A stretch of 64,000 bases of DNA, from the NCBI GenBank assembly GCA_035610835.1, contig CM069459.1, positions 55,719,316 to 55,783,315 on the forward strand, read 5' to 3'. Position numbers and translations under genes: made by a program. The DNA comes from Ophiura sarsii (lineage: Eukaryota; Echinodermata; Ophiuroidea; Amphilepidida; Ophiuridae). Shown one piece after another: positions 34,406-46,767 of this stretch. How positions within the stretch are numbered: position 1 is the stretch's first letter; each line of letters opens with the position of its first letter. The notes below the pieces were generated by a model, which did not search any database, was not told the DNA's origin, and saw only the letters and a program-made list of their open reading frames with translations.

Positions 34406-34435
34406 CTTGGACAAGTACCACTGCATGTACAGTCT

Positions 34436-34970
34436 GTAAGATCGAATTAAAATATTCGATTTTTTAAATTCGTGTCCGACTATGGGGTCCGCCATTTTGT
34501 TTTAAAAGTATATTAGTGTCCCGGATGTACACAGTTAGGTATATATCAATTAAAGATTTTTGGTTGCGGGGAAATTCTATTAATTCGGGGGTATGTTAAA
34601 ACTTATGATTCCGATAGTTAAATGTATTTACTAACTTTTCACCGACAGCCAGACAAATCTATCGACGGAAAACGGAGTAAAAAGTGATTTTAAATTAAAA
34701 AAATGGAACAAATTCGTTCGTGTAAGAGGTGGTTTTGTCATTAAAAATGACGTTATTTGTTTTTCGGGGTCAATTGAACGCACAAAATATCATCGGGAAT
34801 CGAGTTTAAGTTAAATTTAGTTTATTTAATGATAAACTCGGCACTCCATTCAAGAAAAGTAAAAAACAGGCGTTATTAGCAGCAACTATAATGACGTAGT
34901 TTTAAAAATGGCGGCCTCCATGAATTCGCCGCACGAATTTAAAAATGCGTATTTTTTTATTCGATCTTAC
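34436..34970. mobile_element. 535-bp foldback element (gtaagatcgaat ends)
   Basis: Ends gtaagatcgaattaaaa and tttttattcgatcttac are inverted, followed by ttaaattcgtg against cacgaatttaa and gtccgccattttg against aaaaatggcggcc. AT-rich centre. Confidence 0.85.
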
Positions 34971-34980
34971 TAACTGATGT

Positions 34981-35332
34981 AAGGCCAAACTAATTAAATA
35001 GTTTGTCTCAAAGCTCTCCCAAAGTTAAAACCTAATGCGGAATGCGGGTTTTTTTCTTGGTTTTTTTAAAATTTCATTTCTCAAATACGCTATTGTGTAC
35101 TCGAGACCAGGCTTTTCAACACCAAGATCATCTTAAACCATCAGACAAATGAAGATATGAAATGGCAGACAAATAAAAGTCACATCTACAAAGGAAAATT
35201 TAACTTTGTGTTTGTTTTGATTTATTAACGAAAAAAAAAGCGTGAAAAAAACCCCCAAAAACATAATAACGCAGGTGATTTTACTAACGCACGCAGGAGC
35301 TTTGAGATGAACTATTTAATTAGTTTGGCCTA
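34981..35332. mobile_element. Foldback MITE (aaggccaaactaatt ends)
   Basis: Ends aaggccaaactaattaaata and tatttaattagtttggcct are inverted, and tgtctcaaagctct pairs with ggagctttgagatga. Shares cctaatgcggaatgcggg with 6399-6709. Confidence 0.88.
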
Positions 35333-35607
35333 ATCACCCACCAAGTGGATGAGGCAGGCACGGAACCAGTGCTAGTTGGCACATTTATTGGTGTGTGTAA
35401 TTCCTTGTGTAATGTGTGATAAAGTGACGTGATCAGCTGTGATGCATAACTGGTATTTCCTCCTTGCTTCCTGGTTTGAATATACATCATAAATAGCAAA
35501 TATGAAAATTGTCAATATCATTATTTACACTAAGTGTCAAAACAACTTGACTTTGAATCACTATGGCAGTGATCTCCGGGGATTTACATCATACACTGGC
35601 CTTGACA

Positions 35608-36142
35608 TTTAGGAAGGAGAAAAAAATGTTGTCCTCCACAGCTTTACGAGGAGGGGCGGGATGGCGGATTTTTTTTCTTTTAATTTTTTTTCTTTCTTTT
35701 CTTATACCAGCGGAAGCTCAAAGTTCAGCCAACAAGAAGTTGAAATAACACTAAGAGTCGCACATATATGTTAGTTTAATATACAAGGCCATTTAAACTG
35801 TTTAAAAAAATGTCTGAAAAAAAAAACTGACGAGGTCAAGGACAACATAACAAAAAAATGTTTGGCCTTATGTAGAACCCAATTATTTTGCTCTTTAGAG
35901 ATTAACTCTACCGCCCCCAAGTGTTTTGGGCGTAAAGCTATCAACAGGGGTCAAATATGGAGTGGGAAGACCCTACTTCTTATTGATGGGATGATAAAGT
36001 AGAATAGTGCAAAAGAAAACGATTACATTTATTATCGCCGAGTAACGTAAATAAGTTAGTATGCCTTAATTTAAGCAGGGAGGTGTCAAATTCTGTTTGA
36101 CACCTCCCTGATTTAAGGCATACTACCTGATTTACGTTACTT
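35608..36142. mobile_element. MITE copy (35608-35871) and a near-perfect 101-bp hairpin (36042-36142)
   Basis: The first is the relative of 8188-8493 (accagcggaagctcaaagtt, ctaagagtcgcacatatat). The second pairs gtaacgtaaat...gcagggaggtgtcaaa with its inverted partner over about 45 bp around a short loop. 35872-36041 holds nothing else. Confidence 0.85.
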
Positions 36143-36319
36143 GGCAAAAGATACGTAAATGTTGACCAATCAGACTACGACTAATAAAATCGTTGTTGCT
36201 TGTTATTATTTGTTATTGGCCAATCACGAGGCATGCGAGAGATTTTTGTTTGTTTTGAGAATTCAGTTCTCATCAATCTTTTTTACAATGTTTAAAAGTG
36301 TTGGCGACTTTATAAATTT

Positions 36320-36534
36320 TCATAATGGATCATTTCGACAAAATCTTAAAATCTACTATCATTACAAAAAGAAAATTCCATCAGAAATGTCCGATTTTCA
36401 AAATCTTAAATTCCTATGAAAGTTGGGCGTTTGAGCAAGATATATATGAAAACGGTTTGGACAATATCAATAAAGTTCATACTGAAAAAAATTGTACTAC
36501 CTCGGTGGTATAGATCATTCTGGGACACCCTGTA
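36320..36534. mobile_element. Right end of the 56419-57122 element family
   Basis: Shares with 56900-57122 the stretch catcagaaatgtccgatttt, then gaaagttgggcgtttg and 'gacaccctgta' at the end. The left half is missing. The open frames here are not genes. Positions 36535-37179 show no gene. Confidence 0.8.
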
Positions 36535-37179
36535 TAACGAAAAATTTCCCAACGGGTATGCATAGGAAATGTTGCTTAAACATATGTAAGGGCAAAAGCA
36601 CTTACAAGGTTTAGATAGATGTGTTTTGGGGCCTTGGACATGTTTAGAACAGACTGCCCAATGGTTATGTGTAGGAAGTATTACTTATACATGCTGAAGG
36701 GCCAGATGGAGATACGAGGTTTTGAACAGAACAGCTACAATATGAGAAATGCTGTATTGTATCAGGAGACTACATGTTCCAATCACATGCTAGTGGCAGG
36801 TCGACTTGGCTTTCTCAAAGTGACATAGGCCTAAGTCATTTGGTAAACATGGTGCGACCAACATTTATATTATTAAATAACTAATACAGGTTTAACTTCA
36901 TTTATATCATTTAAACTATTTTCAAAAAACCTTAAACAATAAAATGACTAAAATAATAAGCAAGTTCCTTTTAGTTTCAAAAGTCGATGTAAACAGCACA
37001 CACGGCGGTTGCAATCCAGGAAACACATTATCTGTGTGGTACGGTTCAATTGGCGTGCTGATTTCCATAGCCGTGTGGTTTATATCAAATTAATAATGCT
37101 TTGCTACTGTACTTACGGTATGGGGGGAGTTTTTGAATAAACAGTAAATCATAACATCTGTGATACCCCTCTCCCCACT

Positions 37180-37266
37180 AAACCCTACCCACCCCAGAAG
37201 TTTTAAGCATACTTACACGTACCTAGTGTATCTTATATCTTGGGTGACTAAATGTTCCACGCCTCT
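37180..37266 (-). repeat. Half of a decayed exon-E3 copy, 17.6 kb from its other half
   Basis: Matches the E3 3' side and following intron (plus strand tcttgggtgactaaatg, ctctttat; compare E3 tcttgggtgactcaatg, ctctttag). It stops at 37270 where MITE X begins. The matching 5' part (taaatcatcaaatctgtgac) resumes at 54894, right where MITE X ends. Confidence 0.82.
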
Positions 37267-37269
37267 TTA

Positions 37270-37433
37270 TTAACCCCCTGAGAACTACCGGCCGATTGGT
37301 TAAAAAGATGGATACATCATTTATTGCACCAATGAGAGACATTGTTACAATAATTGTATCCCTGATAAAGATGGGAGTGAAACATTTTACAAGCTGCATT
37401 TGAATTGGCTATTCATATGAGTACATCTTGTAA
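37270..37433. mobile_element. Left half of MITE X
   Basis: ttaaccccctgagaactacc onward, the reverse of 7969-7806, ending gagtacatcttgtaa. The right half is at 54846-54897. The site between tgtaa and taaacc is where the 109-bp satellite element inserted. Confidence 0.92.
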
Positions 37434-37434
37434 C

Positions 37435-39768
37435 AAGGCGGTTCTCGAACGGCGCGTCTCGCCTGTTCATCAAAAGTGACTTGAAAGAAATGATGATGAA
37501 ACATATGATACAATGTAGCACTGTCACAGAGGTATGCATTGTAGTTCATGCAAGGGATGTAATACCTTGAAAAATTTAATCAACAAAAAGAACACACCGA
37601 CCCCCTTCCCTACACCAAATCACATCAAGATAGGCCTTACTAATCAACAAAAAGAACACCCCATCCCTCTTCCGTCCACCAAATCCCATCAAGATAGGCC
37701 TTACTGATCTATTTGACCCCATATTTGACCCCCGATGACCCCGAAAAATTAATCAAGAAAAAGAACACACCATCCCTCTTCCGTCCACCATAATCCCATC
37801 AAGATAGGCCTTACTGATCTATTTGACCCCCGATGACCCCGAAAAATTAATCAACAAAAAGAACACACCATCCCTCTTCCGTCCACCAAATCCCATCAAG
37901 ATAGGCCTTACTGATCTATTTGACCCCATATTTGACCCCCGATGACCCCGAAAAATTAATCAACAAAAAGAACACACCACTCCTCTTCCGTCCACCAAAT
38001 CCCATCAAGATAGGCCTTACTGATCTATTTGACCCCATATTTGACCCCAATGACCCCGACAAATTAATCAACAAAAAGAACACACCATCCCTCTTCCGTC
38101 CACCAAATCCCATCAAGATAGGCCTTACTGATCTATTTGACCCCATATTTGACCCCCGATGACCCCGACAAATTAATCAACAAAAAGAACACACCACCCC
38201 CCTTCCCTCCACCAAATCCCATCAAGATAGGCCTTACTGATCTATTTGACCCCATATTTGACCCCCGATGACCCCGAAAAATTAATCAACAAAAAGAACA
38301 CCCCATCCCTCTTCCGTCCACCAAATCCCATCAAGATAGGCCTTACTGATCTATTTGACCCCATATTTGACCCCGAAAAATTAATCAACAAAAAGAACAC
38401 ACCATCCCTCTTCCGTCCACCAAATCCCATCAAGATAGGCCTTACTGATCTATTTGACCCCATATTTGACCCCCGATGACCCCGAAAAATTAATCAACAA
38501 AAAGAACACACCATCCCTCTTCCGTCCACCAAATCCCATCAAGATAGGCCTTACTGATCTATTTGACCCCATATTTGACCCCCGATGACCCCGAAAAAAT
38601 AATCAACAAAAAGAACACCCCATCCCTCTTCCGTCCACCAAATCCCATCAAGATAGGCCTTACTGATCTATTTGACCCCATATTTGACCCCCGATGACCC
38701 CGAAAAAAATAATCAACAAGAAGAACACACCACCCCCCTTCCCTCCACCAAATCCCATCAAGATAGGCCTTACTGATCTATTTGACCCCATATTTGACCC
38801 CCGATGACCCCGGAAAATTAATCAACAAAAAGAACACACCCCCCCCCTTCCCTCCACCAAATCCCATCAAGATAGGCCTTACTGATCTATTTGACCCCAT
38901 ATTTGACCCTGATGACCCCGAAAAATTAAGAACAAAAAGAACACACCATCCCCCTTCCCTCCACCAAATCCAATCAAGATAGGCCTTATGGATCTTATTT
39001 GACCCCCGATGACCTTGAATGACCTCTGATGACCTTGGAAATTTATTCAGCAAAAAGAACACACCACTCCCCTTCCCTCCACCAAATCTCATCAATATAG
39101 GCCTTACTGATCTATTTGACCCCATATTTGACCCCGATGACCTCTGGTGACCTTGAAAATTTAATCAGCAAAAAGAACACACCACCCCCCTTCCCTCCAC
39201 CAAATCCCATCAAGATAGTCCTTACTGATCTATTTGACCCCATATTTGACCCCCGATGACCTTGAATGACCTCCGATGACCTTGAAAATTTAATCAGCAA
39301 AAAGAACACACCACCCCCTTCCCTCCACCAAATCCCATCAAGATCGGCCTTACGGATCTTATTTGACCCCATATTTGACCCTGATGACCTTAAATGACCT
39401 CCAATGACCTTGAAAATCTAATCAGCAAAAGAACACCCCACCCCTTCCCTGACATCAAGTCCCATCAAGATAGGCCTTACGGATCTCTAGATATCGCGTC
39501 ACAACGCGTCTCAAAAGTTTTAAGCATATTTGACCCCGATGACCTTGTATGACCCCCGATGACCTTGAAAAATCAATCAGCAACAGAACGCACCACCCCC
39601 CTTCCCTCCACCAAGTCCCATCACGATAGGCCTTACGGATCTCCAGATATCGCGTCACAAAGGTATTTCTTAGCACACGGCTGACGGCGGACGGCATACG
39701 GCGGACGGCGGACGCCGGACAGAAATAGTGATAACATAGTCTCTTTCTGATTACATCAGGCGAGACAA
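37435..39768. repeat. 109-bp satellite element, first copy (about 18-19 units)
   Basis: Begins aaggcggttctcgaacggc, has ~120 bp of unique leader, then ~109-bp units (tgaccccgaaaaattaatca, then aacaaaaagaacacaccat, ccaccaaatcccatcaagat, aggccttactgatctatttg), then a gacggcggacgg-rich tail and ends ttacatcaggcgagacaa. Open frames on both strands (RSVRPILMGFGG type) are by-products. The second copy is at 51861-54845. Leader, array and tail kept in order suggest a mobile element with an internal tandem array, as some Helitron-like elements have, but no Helitron ends were proved. Confidence 0.9.
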
Positions 39769-39856
39769 AAAGGGTTACATATGATGCAAATTTGAAGGTT
39801 CCGTCTATAAATAACCCCTTGGGATGATAGTCAACAGACGGCCTTGGGAAACCCCA

Positions 39857-40795
39857 CTTAAAGGGGCGTGTACATCTCAAGTGTTTGTCCTGGACAAAAA
39901 TCACATGACTCCCTACGTATCTGAGTCTCCGGATTCCCATGTAATAATACCCATGGTGCAATAGATTTGCCGCGAATTTTAATCGACAAAAGGTAATGTT
40001 GAAATTATTGTACGAACGAACTGTGTCTAGAATAGTTTCAAAAAGAAGTGCAATGCATAATAATGAAATCAGAATTACAATCTCCTTCAGCATATAATCA
40101 ACTTTTGGGCGATAACCTTTGATAAAAACGCACAACAATCGAAATATAAAGCATTTTACCCTCCGATTTCAGTGATATTTGTATTTTAAACTCTATCTAA
40201 TTGTATTTTAAAACTGTTTTATGCATAGTTTTCATTAGCTCAAATGGTAGAGCGCTGGCTTCACAATCATGAGGTCAGTGGTTCGAATCTTGTAAATGTC
40301 TTTTTCTTTTTGTTATTACACTCTTTTTTTTTTAATAACAGGATTGCTTATAATCGTTCGCTATATATTTATTGAATGTTGAATAATACTTTTTTCATTT
40401 GCAATTTCACTATGATAAAGAATGTCCTGTAAATATAATTGTGTTGATTGAACCATATGAACTATGGAGTCCCTAGCACGTCTATAATGGACATGGTCTG
40501 CAAAGACCAATTGTTATGTAAATAAGAAGCCAGTCGGCTTATATCCTTGAATCGATTTTTTTAGTTCCTTCAACACAGATATTTGTAATTTGCTCCAATC
40601 TTCAAAAAAGAGAGTTGTATCTTCAAAAATACATTACGCAGTTCACGGCTTACGCGGCCTGGTATGGGCGACAGTATTTTGGCGTAGATTTGATACCGTG
40701 CTGAACTCATCATGCTCATCGCTGCAAGAGCGCAATTATAAAATGCTGTCCGCTGTCCTAAATCTCTCTCGTCTTGACTCCCGGTCCTGAGCACA
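39857..40795 (+). repeat. Left arm (~0.94 kb) of a large inverted repeat
   Basis: Starts ttaaaggggcgtgtacatct. Inverted partner at 46768-47646 (ending agatgtacacgcccctttaa). Matching landmarks in order: ctgagtctcc, tcagcatataatcaactttt, a tRNA-like segment, cttgaatcgatttt, cagttcacggctta. The arms flank about 6 kb. TTAA at both outer ends would fit a piggyBac-type insertion. Confidence 0.88.
40228..40303 (+). pseudogene. tRNA-like gene in the left arm
   Basis: Box A tagctcaaatgg and box B ggttcgaatct are at tRNA spacing, followed by T runs (ctttttctttttg). The anticodon stem does not pair well and the T stem is broken. If read as a tRNA the loop would be ttCACaa. Probably a decayed tRNA-derived sequence. 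Confidence 0.5.
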
Positions 40796-40836
40796 TCATA
40801 ACCCAATATTTGTATTGTGCCACTACTGTGAGACTA

Positions 40837-41129
40837 CAGGACCGTAAGACACTTTTTTCAAAGGGGGGGGGGGGGGGCGTTTTCAAAACAAACAAAAAAT
40901 CACCGGAAGATTTTTGTGAGTCAATTATGCGCGTGTAGCGCGCGAAAATTTGCACCTATTTTGTGCACGATCGAGGTACATGTTGGCTCTAAACAAGCTT
41001 GTAGCAAATAATATTGCATTTTGGGAAGACAAATGCGCGCGAAATGTTTTCATCTGTGTACAATTTTTCTGGGGAAGATTTTCAAAGGGGGGGGGGGCGA
41101 TCGCCCCCCCCCCCTTCTTACGGGCCTGG
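40837..41129. mobile_element. Small element with ggaccgtaag/cttacgggcc ends and G/C tracts
   Basis: caggaccgtaag against cttacgggcctg, with long G and C runs inside (40863-40878, 41087-41112). A related end pair occurs at 54958-55250. Confidence 0.65.
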
Positions 41130-41909
41130 ACTAAATAAGTGGGTATGCCGACTATAGTTTTATGTCAAATCTCAACATAATTGAGGCTACCGACGTAACG
41201 GATGCGCCAAAAAGTGGCTCTATAAGTTGTAAAATAAGCTGAAACCATCTAAAAATGCTCATTTATTGTTTTGTTCATATAATTATACAAAGACCGTTTG
41301 AACCAATATATCTATCCATTAATATATCCATCTATCTTTATATCTAAACACGTTCTTTTGATACCCTTTTAAACTTCAGTGAAATAATTCAACAAGTTAA
41401 AAAAAATATCTGAGGCCCCATGGCCATATGAGCTAAAATGTTTGATCGCATAACTTAAATAAGACACATTGATTCAACATGGTAAACACGTGCTGATAAT
41501 TTTTCAGATTTCATTTTTTATATTCATGCGGCTTTTGCAAAAACAAATTGTCAACAAAACTTCAGTTTTATGCTAACATTAAATACATGAGACGTACTCC
41601 AAAGTGTTCAAAATCTTCAGTTGTATGCTAACACTAAATAAATGACACGTATTCAGAGAACATTTCAATGTCAAATGCGCAAATTGTCCAATTTCCAATT
41701 TGGTGCATTTATTCATATACAGGCTGTCCCAAAATGATATAGTAGGCTACGCCTACCCATCGATGCCCATCATTAAAATCAATGAGATTCAGGTTCAGGT
41801 TTTTTCATCATCTTTGACATAACCATTTCATTAAAATGTTACGATCACGAATATCGGAATTATTTCACCTCTTTGGCAAAGTAAAAAAGGGTGGGGGTGT
41901 GTGTGTTAA
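41130..41909. other. No gene seen
   Basis: AT-rich. A near-duplicate occurs at 41552-41650 (cttcagttttatgctaacat and cttcagttgtatgctaacac). Nothing coding. Confidence 0.4.
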
Positions 41910-42138
41910 CACTTTCCACGCGGCAGGCGTCTATGAACCGAACAAAATGTTTCAAAAATGTCAAAATGATTGAATTTCCATCACCATAATTATTTGGAAT
42001 CACCACAAGAAATACATTAAAATAAGTACAAATATACCTTGTATTGATTCACTAATTCTTGAGATTATTTGAAATTTCGGAAAGGCTTTTGAAACATCTG
42101 TTTTGTGTGGTAAAACTAAAATAGCCGCGTGGAAAGTT
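41910..42138. mobile_element. piggyBac-type MITE, both ends present
   Basis: TTAA at 41906-41909 and 42139-42142; ends cactttccacgcggca and agccgcgtggaaagttt. It is the best-defined member of the cactttcca family here. Confidence 0.88.
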
Positions 42139-42361
42139 TTAAACTTGTTTGAAAGAAACATAAATAGTCTCTCAATGTCTTGTCTGCTATTGTTCCCGTC
42201 TGTTATAAACTGTTGTTCGTTATGGTTGTTCAAATCATTAACATCCTTTAATTTGAAGAGTAAAATTGGATCGTCACACATCACTTAAGTGTGACGAACT
42301 TCTTTATGTGTTAGGGTGTACTTTGTTTTACTTTGATTTCATTGCAATATTGTAGATTCTT

Positions 42362-42437
42362 TACCATGTTTACAGTGGGTGTGGTTTTGGATGTCACTGG
42401 CCATGTTTACAGTGGGTGTGGTTTTGGATGTCACTGG
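42362..42437. repeat. 38-bp direct tandem duplication
   Basis: 'ccatgtttacagtgggtgtg gttttggatgtcactgg' occurs twice in a row. No function is inferred. Confidence 0.9.
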
Positions 42438-42480
42438 ACTGTGATTGGTGTTTTATTGCTGATTTTCATCCGATACGCAA

Positions 42481-42954
42481 TATAAACTGCTCACAAAAAG
42501 TATCGAAACACTTAGAAATGATCCAATACATAACGGCTCGAAAGGGTATGCATTAATCGAAGCAAATAACCTAGTGCATAATTTTGTTCTGCGTATTTTG
42601 ACACCTCGATCGTTGAGATACGATGTTGCGGGGCGGAGTTATTGTCATTTCAATGATCGTGGGTCCACTTTCCAAAGTGACACTCATCCCTATTGAAAAT
42701 CACGAATTTGATCATTCCAAACAGTAATGCAAACCTCTTTCTATAGGATGATTGTCACTTTTGAAACTGGACCCACGACCATCGAAATGACAATAACTCC
42801 GCTCCGCAACATCGTATCTCATCGATCGAGGTGTCAAAATACGCAGAACAATATTATACACTTGGTTATTTGCTTCGATTAATGCATACCCTTTCGAGCC
42901 GCTATATATTGGATCATTTCTAAGTGTTTCGATACTTTTTGTGAGCAGTTTATA
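42481..42954. mobile_element. 474-bp foldback MITE, TA-rich ends
   Basis: Starts tataaactgctcacaaaaag and ends ctttttgtgagcagtttata. The arms stay paired through tatcgaaacacttagaaatg and gacacctcgatcg...gatacgatgttgcgg, about 170 bp each. Confidence 0.93.
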
Positions 42955-45224
42955 TTATGAGACATTTAGGGCGGGGCTTGATTCGTTTGAATAATGATAC
43001 ATTCAGTGCGCATGATCGAGTGAGTCTATTGTATACGAAGAGAATTTATTTTTCCCTTGAAAAGCGGATGTCGATATCGTGCAATTCAATTTATGCCAAA
43101 ATGTCAGCCTTATACAATGACAACATTAAGGCATTTAAATGTCGTTCAACGTCATGTGACTAGGGGGATATTTCCCGTGGCGCTGACCCCTGTCTCATTA
43201 AAAGCTTTAAATTAATAACCTTCCACGATCATCAATTTATTGCTCTTTACATTGAATCCAAACCTAGCTTGCAGTGACACCGTTTTCACATTTAAAATAC
43301 AATTTAGAAACTGGGTTCAATTTGGCTACATTTCTTCGAATACTCAATAGTTCACCACTAGTTCATTATTATAGAGAACACATCGACACGTCAGTAAGTA
43401 GTTATGGCCGAGCGGTTACGAATATGGACTAGTAATCTAATAGATTCTCCCCCCCCCCCCTCGGTTCGAATCCTGCTGAATACCTTTTTTTAGAAAAAAC
43501 GATTTAGTCTCTGTTTGTTTGGAAAATGGCGTATATTTTTACCGTAGGTGAATAAAAGTCGTGGCCATGACCCCTGTCCAAAAATGTATTACAAATAAAT
43601 ATATTTTTGATCAAGTTTAATACGTTAGGAACATTTCTTGTGCATAAAGTTTTTGCTATGACGTCTAAAAATTATCAAAAATACGATGTTTACGATCGCA
43701 TTTAAAATGCATCTTTATCGACTCAAAGATAGTAACAAAAATCATGTTTTTTATTAAATCGGAAATGACATCTTACATAAATAGGACTTCCCCTTCAAAA
43801 TGAGCCTAAGATGATCAAAAATTGATGGAGGCAATCCTTCACAATCGCGAGTTGTAAATGATCCGATATTGATTTGGTGTTTTTTTGAAATCTCAATTCA
43901 CTGGCGGCCGGGGCGAACATAGACGGTATTTTCATGCCTTGACTTCTGACTGGGTAGATTTGCGATTTCTACCAGGCGATTTTTTCAGCTATTGTTGACA
44001 ATGCCATCGCTACCCCCACTTTTCAATATTTCAGCTTCTGACGAGAAGAAGAAAATTGGGTCATTTTTGCGATTTTTTTGTCGGTACATCATGACTTTCG
44101 TAACTATACCGCCCCCCCCCCCCACCCCCAGTTTCCAAAAGCTGGGTACGCCACTGACTGAGTGCTGAACTCATCATGTTCATTGCTGCTGCGAGCATCT
44201 TACTATAAATCTGTGTGGGGGTGTGTGTGTTTGTTATCCTTATGTCTCCGTTAGTTTTGATCAAAGTGGCGATTATTTGCATGCAATATCGAGGAAATAA
44301 CGGTGTGTTAAAGTTTATTCCAGTGAAATTGGTTAACAATTTGCTCCAAAAACAGCAAATCACCTCTCAGATTTGGCTCATAAATGCCACTAGAATTGAA
44401 CAACATTGTGCGTTGCGCGTACTGCCGCGTAATCATACCTTGGTATCGCGTTGCGTGTCGCGTTTGCGTAAATGCTAACTGCTAGCTTCACTGTCTATAA
44501 TCACTGTCATAATGGTATAATGATATATTACTAAATTCAAGCTATTTCACACGAGCATGTTTCGTCGTTGTTTGCGGAGCTGCGTCCAGATGCCTGAAAT
44601 GTGCTAACTAACGTGCGCGACGATGTCACGATTGACGCGCGGTCATTTTTTGAATGTGCCCGGTACGCACCTCTGGGTTTACGCACATACGAATGCACAC
44701 AACAAGTTCGCACGCATATATAGAATGGAGTTGACCATAGCATTATGACACTGACTATACGCAATCCTATTTCAAAATAAAAGCAAGGCTCTCCCCTAGT
44801 ATCAGCGGGCCCAACCGATATTTTAAACCAGCTAATATGCATAAAAATAATATAATTTATTAATACATGTATGCACCGAACGCATTGTCAGCTATAACTT
44901 GAATTTCATTTAATTCAAATTGGTCATTTCAAACGGGAGATATGTGCACTTTTCCAAGGTACCTCTATGAATGCAAAAGTTTAACTCACGCATTTTGAAA
45001 TGTCAATCAATGGCGTGTTGGTATTCACAATGCCTACAATGGACAATGGGGTATATTTGGAACACTTTCATGTATAAATTCAAGTATAAAGAAGTAGCTA
45101 GTGTACCCATATATGCAATGAAGACATTGGTTAATTTTTAACAAAAGTATTTGTCGTGATTTTCTAAAAACGGGACCTGGATATTTTGACTCACCCTGTA
45201 TACAAACCAACATCAGATTTGTAT
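42955..45224. other. Interior of the large inverted repeat, no protein gene seen
   Basis: Contains a tRNA-like gene at 43398-43484. Around 44155-44215 a piece of the left arm recurs (gtgctgaactcatcatg). A partial hAT-type MITE end is at 44149-44158. C tracts at 43449-43460 and 44111-44121. No transposase was recognised. Confidence 0.5.
43398..43484 (+). pseudogene. tRNA-Ser-like gene with altered anticodon loop
   Basis: A long variable arm filled by a C tract, box A tggccgagcgg and box B ggttcgaatcc both perfect, and an acceptor stem gtagtta/tgaatac pairing at 6 of 7 positions (one wobble, one mismatch). T7 follows directly, a Pol III-type terminator. The body resembles eukaryotic tRNA-Ser, but the loop ctAGTaa would read AGT (Thr codons). 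The T stem pairs poorly. It may be a decayed tRNA or the Pol III head of a repeat. Confidence 0.55.
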
Positions 45225-46000
45225 TTAGAGAATAAAATATAGTTCTAATACTATATACGATGGTCTTATAATGTAAAGGCTGTACCATGGAGTCGTATAT
45301 AGCAAAACAGCTAAGAACTATGTTTGATTCTCATTCATATTTAGATTATTGGTTATTTTGGTCTTTAATCAGTTTGTTAGATTTATTTTAACAACAAAAA
45401 TAATAATCAAACAACATTATTATATATGAGGTTCAAAAGATTTCGCACGGTCAAAAAAAAATCGCACAGTACATGTACTATTTGGCCTATTTGGGCTGAA
45501 TATACCAATATATAACCGCCCGCCATCTCGGTCTTTTATCATTATTTTCCGATTTTTCATTTTTTTCCCTCCTTTTAATTATTTTTAGAGGGGCTGGGGG
45601 CGGGGGCACAAATGGGTTTTTTTCTGTCGGGGGGGGGGGGGGGGCATTGCCCCCCCCCCTGAGCTACGCCACTGGCGTCATCGCGTTAGCGTCCCCTACA
45701 CAAAGTCGCCGCCGTATGCGTTGTGGGTATAACGCAGCGTTGACAGGTGCGGGTGTGCTAAATAACACGATTAATTTGAAGCAGGATGTTGGAAAATAGC
45801 TGGATTCGCCGATTTTATAAAGGGGGAAATTTGTTGTTGTTTGTTTAAAATAAATCTAACAAACTGCGTTATTTTATGATAAAAGATCAAAATAACTAAT
45901 AACTAATAAACTAAATATTAGAATGAGAATAAAACATAGTTCTTAGCTGTTTTGCTATAGACGATGGTCTTATAATGTATAGGCTGTACCATATTTGTGT
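45225..46000. repeat. Inverted repeat pair 45225-45420 / 45838-46000
   Basis: taaaggctgtacc, agcaaaacagctaagaactatg and gatttattttaacaa on the left have inverted partners on the right. A third piece is at 46433-46500 after the hAT MITE. Between the arms is a truncated hAT MITE copy (about 45430-45674). Confidence 0.82.
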
Positions 46001-46055
46001 CGTCGTGTATTGACGCCTGCGGCGACCATACACGACTCCAAATATGGTACAGCCT

Positions 46056-46432
46056 CAGTGGCGTAGCTCGGGGGGGGGGGGGGGGGGGGGGGGTGGGGCA
46101 GTGGGGGCCAATGCCCCCCCCTGACGAAAAAAATCCAATTTGAGCCCCCGCCCCCCACCCCTCTAAAAAAAAAAAAAGTGAGAAAAAAAGGAAATATGAA
46201 AAAATTGAGACAAAAGACCGAGGTTATTAGGCAAATAGAAGGCAAAATTGTAAATGTAGTACATTTACTGTGCGATATTTTTGGACTGTGCGAAATTTTT
46301 TGAGCCCCCCCCCCCCCCCCCCCACTTACGTGAAGTTCACGAGGTAAGTGACTAGAATTTTTTTTGGGGCAACCTTTTACGAAAATTTTAGAAATCTTGC
46401 CCCCCCTGAAAAAAATCCTAGCTACGCCACTG
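46056..46432. mobile_element. hAT-type MITE with exact 8-bp target duplication
   Basis: Ends cagtggcgtagct and agctacgccactg, flanked by tacagcct on both sides (46048-46055, 46433-46440). Long G tract after the left end. Same family as 10394-10602, opposite orientation inside. Confidence 0.93.
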
Positions 46433-46767
46433 TACAGCCTATACACTATAAGACCATCGTCTATAGCAAAACAGCTAAGAACTATGTTTTATTCTCTAAA
46501 CGTACAACAACTTTCCCCCTTTATAAAATCGGCGAATCCATCGAGCTGTTTACCAACTTCTTGCTTCGAATTAATTGCGTTCTTTAGCACACGCGCATAT
46601 GGCAACGCTGGGTTACACGCACAACGTATATGCCGGCGACTTTGTGTAGGGGGCGCTAACGCAATGAACGTTGGCATCTGACTGTACCGACGGAAGCTCA
46701 AGTTTACCGACGGGGATATTTCAGGGGGGCACCGGCCCCTGGACCCCTGGGTTCGCCCCTGAGCACG

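Noticed and set aside
37916..39372. Several 70-115-codon frames with RSVRPILMGFGG-type peptides
   Set aside because: Translations of the ~109-bp satellite; repeated at 51993-54524 and without start, domain or splice logic.
39455..40138. 227-codon minus-strand frame
   Set aside because: Runs across the satellite tail into the inverted arm; no domain seen and the arm partner does not keep it open.
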